DNA of 64,000 bases, taken from positions 27,988,501 to 28,052,500 of the forward strand of contig NC_080559.1 of NCBI RefSeq assembly GCF_030253575.1. Reading direction: 5' to 3'. The position numbers and the translations under genes are program-made. The notes beneath the pieces were generated by a model, which worked only from the letters and a program-made list of their open reading frames with translations, had not been told where the DNA came from and did no database searches. Shown piece by piece: positions 10,001-21,737 of the stretch. Origin of the DNA: Rhododendron vialii. Lineage: Eukaryota > Streptophyta > Magnoliopsida > Ericales > Ericaceae. Within the stretch, counting starts at the first letter, position 1. Each line of letters opens with the position of its first letter.

Positions 10001-13000
10001 CCTTCTTTGGGAATTACGAGTTTTATGGGCTTTTTTTGGTAGGAGAGCCTTGGTGCAGTGGTACGGTTGGTCCATTGCAACTTGGTTTATGGGTTCAAAC
10101 TTCAAAAACAGAACCTTGGCACATGAGGATAAGAATGCGTATATCTGAATTCTGAACTTCCCCAAACCTCGCAGTGTCTTGAGCCTCATGCTTGAGTACT
10201 TGACTGCCTTTTCTCATATAATGCAATGCATGACCATGTCTTAAGAGCATGTTAGAACCACTCAAGACTTATGAGTGATATCCCTACAAACCTCTTTACG
10301 TGCTTAAATGCTTCTTGCTTAGTGCACACCTGAATCTTCATAGGGAAAACTCTGGGTTGTGCTCGTATAAAATCATGCTGATCTGCCTAACTTAGCAACA
10401 ACAACAAAAAAGGGTAAATGAACTTTTGTTGATATGCATGATGAGCATTTCCTATCATTGGAATATAATTTGTTTTTGACACATTTATCTATATATGAAA
10501 AGGGTTTGATTTCAAACTAAGTGCTGTTGGCTACAAGGGATTCTTGAAATGATACATTTTAAGCTTTCATTTTCTTCAGAGAGTGCGGGTTGCAGTCATC
10601 AACAACTGGCTCTGATGATGTTGAGATCTGTGCTGTTTGCCTGGAGAGATCCTGCACAGTAGCTGCTGAAGGTCAGCTTTTTCATCAAGTCTGCAGACTT
10701 CCTGTTGCATTTTAGTTTGTGCCTGCATACTCCTCTATGACTGCATGATACGATGTATTGTATATCGGCAGACTCGGCACTGTCCTTAAAAAACATACAG
10801 ATACCTCTGGGTGTTCCTGTGTGATATTACTGTGAGGACTTATCCATTACTCCTTCATGGCTCTTCTTCCTCTTCCTCTTCCCTTTGCTCAGCATGTGTT
10901 GATTCCAACTTATGATGGCGATGTTTAGGTTGTATCCGAGTTCACTTGGAGTTACAAGGAATTTTAGGATACAAGGTATCTTATTGCCTAGTGGACGGGT
11001 GGCCTATGAAAACTAAGCTTCTGGCTTTGTATTTGTTTGTTATAATTTTCTCTCACATCGGTTCATTATACCTCGAAAACTAGTATATGAGCATAAGCGG
11101 CTTCTCCTCTTATTGCCAATTGGTTTTGAGGTGGATGCTTTAACATGGTATTAGAGCGAGGTTTTTGGAGGCTTTTTCCCTTTGTTTGTACCATAGTTGC
11201 CCTTTGTTTTGTTGTGATCCATATTTTCCGGATCCTTTGTTGACCTCTCCACGTGCGAGTCGGGGGTCGCAAGTACGGGGAGTGTTGGAATTATGTCTCA
11301 CATCGGTTAATAATTATACAACGAAAACTAGTATATGAGTTTGGGTGGCTTCTCCCCTCATTGCCAATTGGTTTTGAGGTGGATGCTTTAACTTTGGTCA
11401 TAAGGTAGCTGGGAGGGATGGTTTTGCAACCCTTATGTAGAAATGTATTCTTCCTCTGTTTGGGGCTAGTTGGTGGTCTGTCCTACTTTTTTTTTTTTCA
11501 TATTTTCCCAGAAAAATTCCAATTGGTTTACTTCTTATTAGTTCGTGATTGGGTTACTCTCAAATGCCCTTATTTCTCCCTTTTGTTTATAATTTATCAC
11601 ACAGCCCCTGACAACCAGGAAAAGCGTAAAAGGATTCATTTGGCTGACCCCAAATGATTTTGATATATAAATGCTTGTTGATTCTGACATGAAATAAGCA
11701 TGTTCAGTGATTCATAGCTTTGAGCCAGATACAAGCATTCTCTTCCGCTAACCTGGATCCATGTAGCACTTTACTTTCCTAGTTTTGATAAGTGCCCGGT
11801 CTTCCCTGAAACTCTTAGTTGATGTTGTTCTCTTCCTTTATCTTTGGTTAAGTCCTTGAACGTAGAGTTCAAGCTGATCGAGGAATCAAGGCCCGCAATG
11901 GGGTACATTCGAGATCTTAAGAGGAGGTTCGTTACAGCAAGCGAGGAATCAAGCCCTTCTGGAATGGGGTACATTTGGGAAGAGGAGGTTTCATGGTGGG
12001 AGGGACTTAATTGAAACATCTCTAGCTAACCAACTAGTGATCTGCTTGTATTGCATCTATCACATATTTTGAAGAAAAATTCCTTTTCTTTGCTTTAAGC
12101 AAATGTGAGATCCTACTTGGGGGAATTAACAGGTTACTTCCATAGTTTTCACTTTCAGTATTGATGTCTCCTCCGAGAAAACATCCCAGTATCTCGCCAG
12201 TGAAGGAACATGCAAAAGGCAAAGAGAGTGGGTCATCATCTGCCTAAACCCGTTCGGCATTAACGTAAATTTGGTATTCATAAGTCTTTGGTACAAGACC
12301 AACATCTGCCTGAACACCGTTGACATCGTAATCTGAATATGTGGATGAGTTTGGCAGTCAAGCCACTCAGAAAACTTCCACTTCCCCTTCAAATCATTTT
12401 TGGCAATTTTGTCCTCTCAAAGGACGCGTCATTTCATCAACTTGTTTTTCCCCCCCTCAAATTGTCTTCACACTTGATGCACCCCTTCCTTTGCCCTTTT
12501 AACATCGTCTACTCTAAACCAAAGCACTCCTCACTAACTTATTGGTTTGGTTGTATAGAGTGAAACTGTGTGTATGTAACTCTTTCATGTCTTGGCATAA
12601 ACAGATTGCGAACTTCTTGTTTAAGTATTAACCTTTTCTTATCACAAGCACGGGAACTGCAAAAGTTGTATGGTTTTTGGTTTTGGTCCACCATTTTGTT
12701 GAAGCTATTTTTTACCCTGAATGAGGTTCCGCAGGTATTTCTATTCTATTGCATAAAGTATACTAATCTCAATGATTCTCCTTTTATGTTCTCAGGTTGC
12801 AGGCACCAGCTTTGCGTAAGATGTGCACTCTACCTCTGCTCAACAAGCAACATCCCTTCTTTATTACAAGGCCCACCTGGGTCCATTCCTTGCCCTCTTT
12901 GCCGACACGGGATCGTCTCCTTTGCCAAACTCCCCGGATCTCCAACAAAGGAAGTCAAACTCAGTCTGTCCCTTAGCCTCTGTACCCCGTGCATGCTTCA

Positions 13001-13322
13001 CTCCCGTGACTCGGATCGTTCAACTCCTGATATACGAAAGAATCGTGTAGCTTCTGTTTCACCCGATATCTTCTGCCCTGTCACTTGCAGTCCGTTTCCT
13101 TCAGTTATCCCTATGTGCGCTTGTAGTGATGGACCATGCCCCACCTGTGGACCACATGAGGTTGAAGCACGAGAAGGATCTCCTCATCAATCCCAGTCCA
13201 CAACTGTAGACCAAGACAAACTGGAAAGAGTGAGGCTGGAGAAAACAAGCTGTTCGAGCCTGTTTTGGAGCAGAAGAAGCTGCAGCAGAGAGCACCAGTG
13301 CAATTCAGAGATTAACGCCTGA
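7067..13322 (+). CDS. XBAT33: XBAT33-type ankyrin-repeat RING E3 ubiquitin ligase, 10 exons
   Basis: Coding exons: 7067-7243, 7349-7408, 7588-7659, 8523-8707, 9032-9192, 9274-9332, 9415-9461, 9615-9758, 10580-10671, 12796-13322. All introns have GT/AG borders, and the joined frame is 1524 nt (507 residues). The N-terminus [20 protein letters not shown] is the hallmark of the XBAT32/33 group. Ankyrin repeats fill about residues 10-270 (for example [43 protein letters not shown]). A C3HC4 RING spans residues 319-370 with C319/C322, C327/C334, H336/C339, C342, and C365/C368 in the usual order, so ligase activity is expected. Family members ubiquitylate substrates with an E2; XBAT32 limits ethylene synthesis enzymes and promotes lateral roots, while XBAT33 is less studied. 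Introns 3 and 9 (863 and 2124 bp) hold mobile elements. XBAT33 fits better than XBAT32 because there is no extra residue stretch before MGNSFG. Confidence 0.93.
7827..8063. mobile_element. Stowaway-type (Tc1/mariner) MITE in XBAT33 intron 3
   Basis: The left end CTCCCTCTGTCCCC follows TA (7825-7826) and the right end GGACGGAAGGAG precedes TA (8064-8065). These are the Stowaway terminal inverted repeats and the TA target duplication. Body 237 bp, AT-rich, non-coding. Confidence 0.9.
8076..8485 (-). mobile_element. TRIM/SMART mini LTR element with 5-bp target duplication, XBAT33 intron 3
   Basis: Read on the minus strand, two LTRs of about 107 bp (8378-8485 and 8076-8182) begin TGTTAGAG and end in ..AACA or ..AGGAACA-like bases with TG/CA termini. 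Directly after the first LTR stands TGCTATTAGAGC (reverse of 8366-8377), a primer binding site for initiator Met tRNA (consensus TGGTATCAGAGC). The host duplication ATTCC flanks both sides (8071-8075 and 8486-8490). There is no gag or pol, so it must have been moved by another element's proteins. It is the same family as 11038-11393 and 41283-41631, in the opposite orientation to its host gene. Confidence 0.88.
11038..11393 (+). mobile_element. TRIM/SMART mini LTR element, XBAT33 intron 9
   Basis: The left LTR (11038-11145) contains CTCACATCGGTT and ends GATGCTTTAACA. It is followed by TGGTATTAGAGC (11146-11157), an initiator Met tRNA primer binding site with one mismatch. After about 125 bp of internal sequence and a purine tract (ACGGGGAG), the right LTR starts TGTTGGAATTATGTCTCACA at 11283 and ends near 11393. 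Both LTRs share AACTAGTATATGAG and CCAATTGGTTTTGAGGTGGA. No coding region. The flanks show no exact target duplication, so this copy may be older. Confidence 0.85.
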
Positions 13323-13995
13323 CTATCGTGCATGATTACTTTCTCATATCTCATTGAAAGGAATTTTGACAACGGCACTTCTCTGGTACTCTCTATTCTG
13401 TTTTTGATTATGCTTCTATTGGTTTGGTGTGTGGCGGGCGTGGCGGCAGTGAATCCAGTTACGGGATTTAGGCATTTTTACCGCATTTTTCAGATTGCTT
13501 GGTTAAAATATCTCGCGAGCCTTGTAAAAATTTGTATGGTGGGGTTATGGATTGGTTGCAACTTGCAAAGCGAAAGTGATAAAAGGTCTGCTTATCATTT
13601 TGTTATATATGATGGAGTTCCTTTGTATATGTCCTTTTCTCCTATTTTCGCATATAAAGATACAATCTCTTGGCTATAAATTCTCAGAATTCTCAGAATG
13701 AAATCTCCTCTTTACGTTTTGCTTGCCCTGAGCTTAGTCGCATAATCCTTGAGAATGCACTCGCGCTTTCAATTCTTGCTTTTCACTCGCATTTTCAATC
13801 CTCGCAATTATGGATTTTTGTAGTTTGGGATGTTTTTAAAAGACGCTACCGCATTTGGACTCCCACTCATGCACGTGTATGCAAATTATGTGACTAGGTC
13901 ATGAGTAGTCTTTGGTGAAGGTGCATCGTAAATGTGACTTGATCAGTGAATCTAATGGACAGTCCAGATCACATGCTTAGAAAGACTTCAGATTA
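13323..13995. other. 3' flank of XBAT33, no further gene seen
   Basis: Probably contains the XBAT33 3' UTR. Frames of 115 and 75 codons (13332-13679, 13670-13897) resemble no family and have no start context; I do not call them genes. Confidence 0.4.
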
Positions 13996-14434
13996 ACCAA
14001 CGCTTTATTCAGTCACTAGCGAGCTGGTCGCGGGCAAGTCCCGCTGGTATACCAATTGCCAATTAGGCATAACTGTGCATGTTTTTTTCTTTTCTGCCAA
14101 ATGTGTGCGGAGAAATTACACTCCTCTATATTAAGGGAGAAAGGGAAGGGGACGTGAGGTATAAACTACCACAGAGTGGAGTATAAACGACAACTACAAC
14201 ACTAGCGAGCTGGTCACCAACGCTTTATTCAGTCACTAGCGAGCCGGTTGCGGGCAAGGCCCGCTGGTATACCAATTGCCAATTAGGCATAACTGTGCAT
14301 GTTTTTTTCTTTTTTCTTTTCTGTCAAATGTGTGCGGAGAAATTACACTCCTCTATATTAAGGGAGAAAGGGAAGGGGACGTGAGGTATAAACCACCACA
14401 GAGTGGAGTATAAACGACAACTACAAGACTACCT
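13996..14434. repeat. Near-identical tandem duplication, period about 220 bp
   Basis: ACCAACGCTTTATTCAGTCA starts at 13996 and again at 14216, and the next 215 or so bases are repeated with only a few changes (for example TCGCGGGCAAGTCC against TTGCGGGCAAGGCC). The high identity suggests a recent event. Function unknown. Confidence 0.9.
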
Positions 14435-15180
14435 TGCCTAGAACGAAGTTTGAACCCAAGACCTCCCAATTGAAAGGATCCCAAAGATGAGCTGGTTCTT
14501 TAAGCCTGTGCAGGTCAAGAAGTGCTATATGGGCTAGATTCCATTGGCAACTGTTGGGTATTCTAGCTTTCTTATTTATTTATTTATTTATTAAGATTTT
14601 GGGTCCAAAAGGGACCGGCCTCACTTTGAGTAGATTATTTCACGTCTACCACACAAATAAAAAGGAGTGTAGAAGAGGGGAGAGAAACTATACGCGTGAG
14701 AGAGTGCAGAGAGAAATACTACTACTAGAAGTGTAAGAGCAATCAATAAGGTAAAAGACAAGGGCTGAATGGTACTTTCATACTGTTTGGAAGATGATGA
14801 ACAGTAAAATTTGCATTGTAGTATAGATCGATATTTTGGACTGTGGGGACCACATCACCACTCCAAGAAGAACTGGAGATTCAGGACACACATGGACCTG
14901 AGATCCCCTGTCTATCCTTCATCAAACTTAAAGATAACCTAAAAGTTAGGGTTTAGGTAGGACCTACAATTCCTTAAACCTAGAAAAAGAACTACAGTTA
15001 TCTAGGCAACGGGACGAATTGGAGGCGGATATTACCATCGCTTCCCCATATCACCATTACTGAGAGAGAGAGATTACTAGTGGCACTGGGCACGAACGGG
15101 GGTGGGTGAGGAGTCGTGCGGCTGTTATGAATAAGATGTGGGAGTGGGAGAGGGACTGACTGACCAGTGAACCAGTGTGT
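14435..15180. other. Intergenic, no gene seen
   Basis: Non-coding spacer with a short (TTTA)n stretch near 14573-14591. The bases 15115-15172 are repeated at 15555-15611, so the MITE between them is flanked by a duplicated segment. Confidence 0.4.
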
Positions 15181-15552
15181 AGATCTGTCAATGGGCCGGA
15201 TCCAATCCGGATCCGATAAATCTGAATCCGATAAGATTTGAATTCGATCCAGATTCAAGAAGACTCAAATCCGATAGTGGTAATCTGGATCCGATCCGAA
15301 AATTCGAATCCGATTCGAAAACTTTTTTACTTCAAAAATTTTAGCCAAAAAAAAAAAAAAATTCCAAAATTTTTTTTAAAATAAAAATACAACTTCTTAA
15401 ACAATTTTTTTTTTCAAAATAAAAAATTTACTGTTTTTTTTTTAAATTTTAAAAATAAAAAAATAAAGTTCGGATTCGAATTGATAACGGATTTAATCCG
15501 AATCCAATTCTTCTGATCGGGTCTGAATCGGATCTAGTTTATTGACAGGCCT
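15181..15552. mobile_element. MITE-like inverted-repeat element
   Basis: The left end CTGTCAATGGGCCGGATC (15185) is mirrored at the right by GGATCTAGTTTATTGACAGG (15530-15549). The arms are rich in GGATC/GAATCCGA motifs and the centre is A/T homopolymer-rich. No coding region and no certain target duplication. Confidence 0.65.
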
Positions 15553-15589
15553 ACTGGTGCGGCTGTTGTGAATAAGATGTGGTGGTGGG

Positions 15590-15768
15590 AGGGAATGACT
15601 GACCAGTGAATCCTAATTGTTATAAGTGTAGAATAATTGACCAGTGAACCCTAATCGTTATAAGTGTAAAATAATATATATCTCAAGGGATTTAGGACGG
15701 AATAATTGATCAGTGAACCCTAATCGTTATAAGTGTAGAATAATATATATCTCAAGGGATTTAGGACG
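15590..15768. repeat. Short tandem repeats of about 60-90 bp
   Basis: CCAGTGAACCCTAATCGTTA and close variants recur at about 15605, 15641 and 15711. The run ATATATATCTCAAGGGATTT occurs at about 15674 and 15745. Several rounds of local duplication explain the pattern. Confidence 0.8.
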
Positions 15769-16141
15769 GTGAAAGGACAGGAACGGGTTCTGAACGGGCA
15801 CAGGCTTACTCCCGAATCTTACTCAATCCCCAAAAAAAATTTTAAATTTTTTTTTCCTTATCTGCTCCGATCTCTAAAAAAAATCTCCGAATCCTCAATC
15901 CGTTCGAGACAGAAAACGGATTGGATTGGATATGAACGGATAGTACATAGTCTAATGGCCATCTCTACTTCCTAGACAACAATAACAAACAACTGACTAA
16001 AGCAGAGTACGATAAAAGAAAGACATTAGAATAACAACAAACCCACAAAATCCAACGACCCTAAAAACTGCCGACAAGGTCGAACACCCTCTTTAATTTG
16101 TACTCTTTTAATCAAAGATCACTTCAGATGAGACTGAAAGT

Positions 16142-16172
<31 letters not shown>

Positions 16173-16178
<6 letters not shown>

Positions 16179-17031
16179 CCTTCTTGCAGCAGTTTCTCTC
16201 TGTGCATTGAAGTAAACTGCAGCCACTGGTAGTCCCAAATCATTCTCTTCTGAGAAATTCCTTGTGTTGAAATAGTCCCTTGAGCCTGGTGGCCTCACTG
16301 TCATTCTTGTTTTCTGCTTGAACAAGAGGAATACGTATCTGTGGATGCCGATAACCGGCTTTGGAGTCTCGTAACTCACAATTTCTCTTCCTGTTTAGTA
16401 ATTGGAAAGAAATTATACCCCATTTCCAAGTGATCACAATTTCAAATATATATATATAAAAAAGAGGTTGATATTGAGGATTAACTCACCAAATGAAACG
16501 TCAGTTGTACCGGGAATGTCCGTGACAATCCTGAAATAGAAAAGGGTTTGTCACATTTATATTTTTGATATAAACCACCTTGTCCATATTAGGTTTTGGA
16601 TTCGTGGAGGGAAAATCCAGGATCCAAACACATCATAGTATATAAAACCACACATGATATATATTTACAGGGAATTGGGTTAGACGAAACAAACCAGTGG
16701 AGATGTTCGCGTAAATACGGTTCACTAGGGCCTGGAGCATCTGGGTCTGTCATAATCTTCAACACCATCCACAAAAACGAAATCAGAGAGAGAGAGAGAA
16801 TATAATGCAGTTGAATTTGAAGATTACCAGGGTATAAGCAGCTCTCATGTCTTCACCACCAATCTCTACACGGGGTCTAGCAGTAGTGAGAGAAGGCATG
16901 ATCTCATGGCCATTCAAAACATGATTCTTGGAGTTGTACATTACATCCATTGTCACAACCGGAGTGAAATTGTCCACCACCTCTCCTACCACTCTCCCTA
17001 AGGCAAGTGGTTCTACGAGCCTTGACATCAT
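16173..17031 (-). CDS. CEN/TFL1-like PEBP protein (flowering and meristem regulator), 4 exons
   Basis: Coding exons on the minus strand: 17031-16828 (204 nt), 16756-16695 (62), 16530-16490 (41), 16390-16173 (218); sum 525 nt, 174 residues. Lengths 62 and 41 for exons 2 and 3 are the invariant sizes of this family. Motifs: [39 protein letters not shown] and the C-terminus [11 protein letters not shown]. The first His of REHLHW and the Asp of SRDYFNTR are the residues that mark TFL1/CEN-type floral repressors, as opposed to Tyr and Gln in FT. Such proteins bind bZIP FD with 14-3-3 and keep meristems indeterminate. Two ATGs stand in a row (17031, 17028); the second gives the usual MSR start. Odd: AAYTL at the end of exon 1 where FYTL is normal. 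It may be a CEN, ATC or TFL1 ortholog; I cannot separate these. Confidence 0.92.

Positions 17032-17034
<3 letters not shown>

Positions 17035-17077
<43 letters not shown>
17035..17077. repeat. (GA)n/(CT)n microsatellite next to the PEBP start codon
   Basis: About 21 dinucleotides, reading CT on the coding strand, end three or four bases before the first ATG of the CEN/TFL1-like gene. Length polymorphism here would change the 5' leader. Confidence 0.92.
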
Positions 17078-17081
<4 letters not shown>

Positions 17082-20000
17082 GTGCAATAGAGTTTTAGAT
17101 TGTTAGAGCATTTATAGTGAACAAAGAGATGCACATGCTTGGCTTAGAAGCTTTTAAAAAGAGGTCTTGTTATTATCAGCCCATTGAGTTGACAATAAAT
17201 ACACTAGAAAACAAGAAAAATATGTGATTCTATGTACTTATTGCACCCTTTAATATACATTCACACACTTATTAATGTCAGCCCATTAAACTGATTTTAG
17301 AATTTTTCTTTAAAAAGAGATTTGGGAACCGTTTGAGCATGCTATAGTATAAAATGATAAATTGTCGACTCTAATACCAAAACAAAACATGTTTAAGGCC
17401 TCCAAATTCAATGGGCCTCATTTTTTAATCCATTTGTACGGTTGGTGTTTTGTTTTTTAATGTGTTCAATTTAGATAAAAAGAGAGAGAGCCAAGAGATC
17501 GAACCATTGCATTTTACCTTGCCAGAGCATTAATTACTCTTTTCATACTATTAATTAGTCATTGTATTGTCAACAGAAACCCAAAGTCTCACAAGCTAGC
17601 CCTTCAAATCTTTTCGTTAATCAAAAAACACTACATTTATTCTGGGATTTAAACGGATAACTCCCATCATCTTTTAAACAATATTATATTATATGTTAAA
17701 ACAACTTGATTTTAAGAGCTTGACAGGTAATTTTGCATAAAGAAAATTGTACTTCACGAGTTAAATAAATTGAATTCAAAAATCTAAAAGGCCTCATAGT
17801 AATATTTCGCCTTAGGCCTCAAAAAAACCTTAGGCCACCCTGATGTTTGTATATAATTCATAAAGAAACCACCAGATAGGCGAATTTCTATTGTAAAAAG
17901 TTTCCACCCACTTGTTGTTGCATGTCTTTAATTGGAGAATCTATGTGTCGCTACCCTATTGGCTTAATGAGAATGAAGAATAGTCCTTTTCCTCTTTTAC
18001 AATGTCCTTGGCAAAATTCAATTTCCATGCCTTTTCACGTGAGAAACTTATTCACGGCAATCTGTTTGTTTCCGCAATCAAGGGTTGAGATACGTTTTTA
18101 AACTATTACCAGTAATAAATATTACTTACCGTTGACAGTTTGCCTTTAATCTGAATTTTTTAAAATACTTTCGAACGACCGAAATTGGCCTCTGTAAACT
18201 TTATTTACGGGATGCCCCGTTAAAAAGTTTTTTCTCGCCTTTTCACATGGAGGTAAAACACCAAAAAGCTAGCATGAGAATTTGTACCGTGTTTTTAATC
18301 TAGGGGTGAAAAGAGACCACTAATAATTAATACAGCTGTGTTATCCTATTCAAGATGCTTTTAATTGTCTAAGTTAAGTCCTAAAGTACAAAATTCTAGG
18401 CCATGAGTGGCTGCGAACCAAAGAGTGAACTTCCACTTTTGAAACTTGAAACTTCATAGCTTTGAAGCTCGATCTTGAACTTGTTACTCTTGGTTTTTTT
18501 TAAAGAACTAGCTAGTTACTCTATCAAACAAATTAATTGGACCAAAAAAATAAATAAATCATATATCCATTAATCTTCCATTGCCAATTCATGCATCAAG
18601 ATGACACATGCATGCTACAAGATAGTGATCCGGACAGAAATGGGTCGCACAGTGTACTTTGTATGAAAACCTCTTATGAGTGACTGTCCAGATCAGAATG
18701 ACAGTAAATTAATGTGTTCATAGATGTATTATTATTGTATCTTCTATTCTTTAACAGGAGGAGGAGGGGCTTTACCATTTTTATGTTTTGTACTCAGCCC
18801 AGTTTCGTATCGAAATGGATTAGGGTTTGTCAAGGTTTTGGTTGAGGTAGTTATGAGAGTTATATCCATAGCCATACCAACATAAGGAGAAAGCTAGCTT
18901 AACTACAACCTTTCCTACAACATCGATCGTACACGTGACAACAAATTCCACTTTTCAGATGCAACTAGCAACTCCAAATTCATCCCATAATAACCGCTAC
19001 ATTTTTATAGTACATGAGATATAAAATAATCTCTTCTATCGATTGACAAAAAAAAAAAACCCGCTACATTTTCATAGTGGATTTCACTATGCTATACAAC
19101 TGAATCCTCTCCCCTGAAAATTAGTAAGATCAAAAAACACAAGCATGTATAGTCATCTGCAGTTAATGCGAAACTGAAATGAAAAAAAATTTATTTCACC
19201 CCTAAACGGTTTCTATGCCAATAAAGTTTCCTAAGCGTACTAGCTCTCTCTCTCTCTCTCCACTGCCTACATATTAATTTATATGAATGTATATCATGCA
19301 AACACAAGTTTAAGTAATTAAAATTTGCTCTCTCATGAGTTTCAGACTCAAAACTTTAAGATATTAACAATTTTTTGAGTCAAAATCCCGACTTTCCACC
19401 CAGTTGGGCACAGTTTTGCTTATCAAAAAAAGAGAAAGAAATACCAGTGCATACTCCGTATCATGCAGATAACATGAACATGAAATTAACAAATAAATTC
19501 AATTTTCAATGTACTTATTTCTGCTGAAGAATGGATAGAATGTACTCCGAGGAGTGGGAGCAGCCCATTGATCTGATGGTCCAAAACAAACAGGTAAACG
19601 GAATAAACCTATCAGGGGACGACACGTACCTCTGGGTTTTGATAAAGTAATCATATATACTAACAAAAACCCTTTTCCCCAAAATCCTTGAAGTGTCATC
19701 TCATTTTCTCCTCCCTCGCCTCATCAATCATCCTCATCGTCAGCTTAAATTCTGGGGGGAAAAAATCCACTTTATTTTCTCGAAAATTTGACACGTCTCG
19801 CACCTTTTAATCCTCAAATCAATTTTTCATATTAGCCATGTGTCCTCCTACACGTAGGAGATTGCTTCGGCCTGAAACTTAGGCTTTTGTTTGGAAATTG
19901 TGGAAAGAAAAAAAAGAGAAGGGAAAATAATTAAGAAGGAAAATGAGAGAAAAAAGAGAGAATTTGACTGTTTTTCATAACTCTATTTTGCCATTTTCTC

Positions 20001-20726
20001 TCTTCTTTCTTTCAAAACCAAACAAGGGAAAGGAAATTTTTTTAATTTTCTTTCCTTTTCCCTTCTTTTCCCCATGTTCCTAACAAAGTCTTAGGAATTT
20101 ACGCTCTCATCTCAGAACTTAAGTTCAGTTTCCTTTGCCATCAATTTTTAGGACTACTTCACCCTACGTACGAGTGAGCGTGTGAGAAGGCTATGAGAGG
20201 GGCGCAAGATTAATTCGATGTACGCACGCGTAAACTAACTTGAGACACACTGCATTACAGAAACAAAAAAATTGTCCCCAGAATTAATTCTCTGGAATAT
20301 TGCTCCTAGAATCCACGCTGTGTGGTTTATATTCACTTAATTGGATGCGCACTGAAGTGAAATTCAATTACACATGCAGTAGTATAAATTTTGAGTAATT
20401 TTCTTGATTCCAATACTGAGATTTTAGACTTTCATCTTTTTTGTGCTTGTGTATTTAGCAAGCATATATCATAGGATGGAGACATTCAATAAACAATAAT
20501 GGATAACGAAATTGGTCTCCCAAAGATTACTCGAGAAATACATAAGTCGATCCGAACATTATGAGTTACCCAAAAAAAATTCACGTAGTGTACTTACTCA
20601 TTGTTTATAGGATGAAAATAGAAAGTGTCTGATAAATTGAAAAAATTGGTTAAGTGAAAGCCAAGGAAGATGTGCTTTGAACGGATCGATCAAGAAACTT
20701 TTTCTCTATTCTGTTTGTAGGATACT
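17078..20726. other. Intergenic, mostly AT-rich, no gene seen
   Basis: Promoter side of the PEBP gene. No coding region was recognised. A GC-poor element-like stretch near 19880-20095 has ends resembling TTTTGTTTGGAAA and AACAAAGTCTTAG and may be a MITE remnant. A (CT)n tract lies at about 19243-19260. Confidence 0.4.
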
Positions 20727-20941
20727 GAGGCCCCGTTCCACTTTCTCAAATAAGTATTTAAAAAATAAAGACATATTTTTAAGCTTAAAATAATTGGTTT
20801 ACGAAAATAATTTTTCAATATTTTTTTTTTTTGCAGATTTCAATTCAAACAAGATTCATATTTCATATTTTTTAATTTCAATAAATGTATTATTTTTAAG
20901 CTTGAAAATTACAAATAAGTACTTATATTTTAAAGGGGTAC
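20727..20941. mobile_element. MITE of the GTTCCAGAA-ended family, copy 2 (diverged)
   Basis: Left end GAGGCCCCGTTCCACTTTCT; the interior has GAAAATAATTTTTCAATATT and AACAAGATTCATATTTCATA in the same order and orientation as copy 1 at 5930-6159. The right end is degraded (AAAGGGGTACATTG). Confidence 0.6.
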
Positions 20942-21325
20942 ATTGAAACACAACCTAATACGCGTGGAGTCCCCCTTGAAACAAAGGAATATTTTGGTGC
21001 AGTCCATTTGGGCCTCTAGGTCCTCAAGCCCAACTTCCAGCCCAATACCGCTCTCTCTCACTGACTCACACACGCAGAGGCCGAGTTGCTGTGCTCGGCC
21101 AAGTTCCCGCCCGTGCTTTATAAGAAAGTTCATCGGCCAAGTTCCCGTCAGCAGAGACAGAGCCAGAATTTTTGCCGGGAGGAGGGGACGAATATCCACA
21201 ATCAAAAAAAAAATTTGATGATAATTTTTTTTTCAATGTAAAAGTAAGGTTTCCTTGTTCCCGTGCTTATAAGTAAGTTCATATGGTGATAAAAGGATAT
21301 CGTTGTTGGTAGAAGATGTTCAAGC

Positions 21326-21729
21326 CAGTGGCAGGGAGCTAGGATTTTGACTCTGGGGTGTTCAGATTAATAGGCATATATTTTTTTATCGGAATTATTT
21401 ATTTATTTCACAATTTTTTTGTTTTTCAATACATTACATTTGTACATTCTAGCCTAATGCAATTAAAATACAAATACAAATCATTTTTTACTTCAACATT
21501 CAAGTGATTATTTTTTATTTACGAAACAAATTGAGAAATGAGAATGTAAAATAACCGATTTTTTTTTATCAAATCAAGTAAGAATTATTAAGATTATAAG
21601 TAGCTATACACGAATAATTATCAACAATATTCAAAATCAGGTATATACAAAATAAAATTTTGAAAACTCGGGGGTTCGAAGGGGATCAGGGGCCGGGGTG
21701 GGGCAAGCCCCAACATAGCTCCACCACTG
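21326..21729. mobile_element. Non-autonomous hAT element
   Basis: Ends CAGTGGCAGGGAGCTAGG and CATAGCTCCACCACTG form inverted repeats typical of hAT. Flanking 8-mers are GTTCAAGC (21318-21325) and GTTCAATC (21730-21737), one mismatch. The 404-bp body is AT-rich without a transposase. A similar start-like piece (GACAGAGCCAGAATTTTTGC) near 21158 suggests a second, truncated relative just upstream. Confidence 0.85.
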
Positions 21730-21737
21730 GTTCAATC

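Noticed and set aside
11038-11393. Possible Cassandra element with a 5S rRNA promoter
   Set aside because: The LTRs lack any 5S-like sequence; only the small LTR layout and the Met primer binding site fit, so it is called a SMART/TRIM.
12570-12795. Upstream part of the 250-codon frame that contains the RING end
   Set aside because: Intron 9 sequence before the acceptor at 12795; exon joining from 10671 restores a complete C3HC4 RING.
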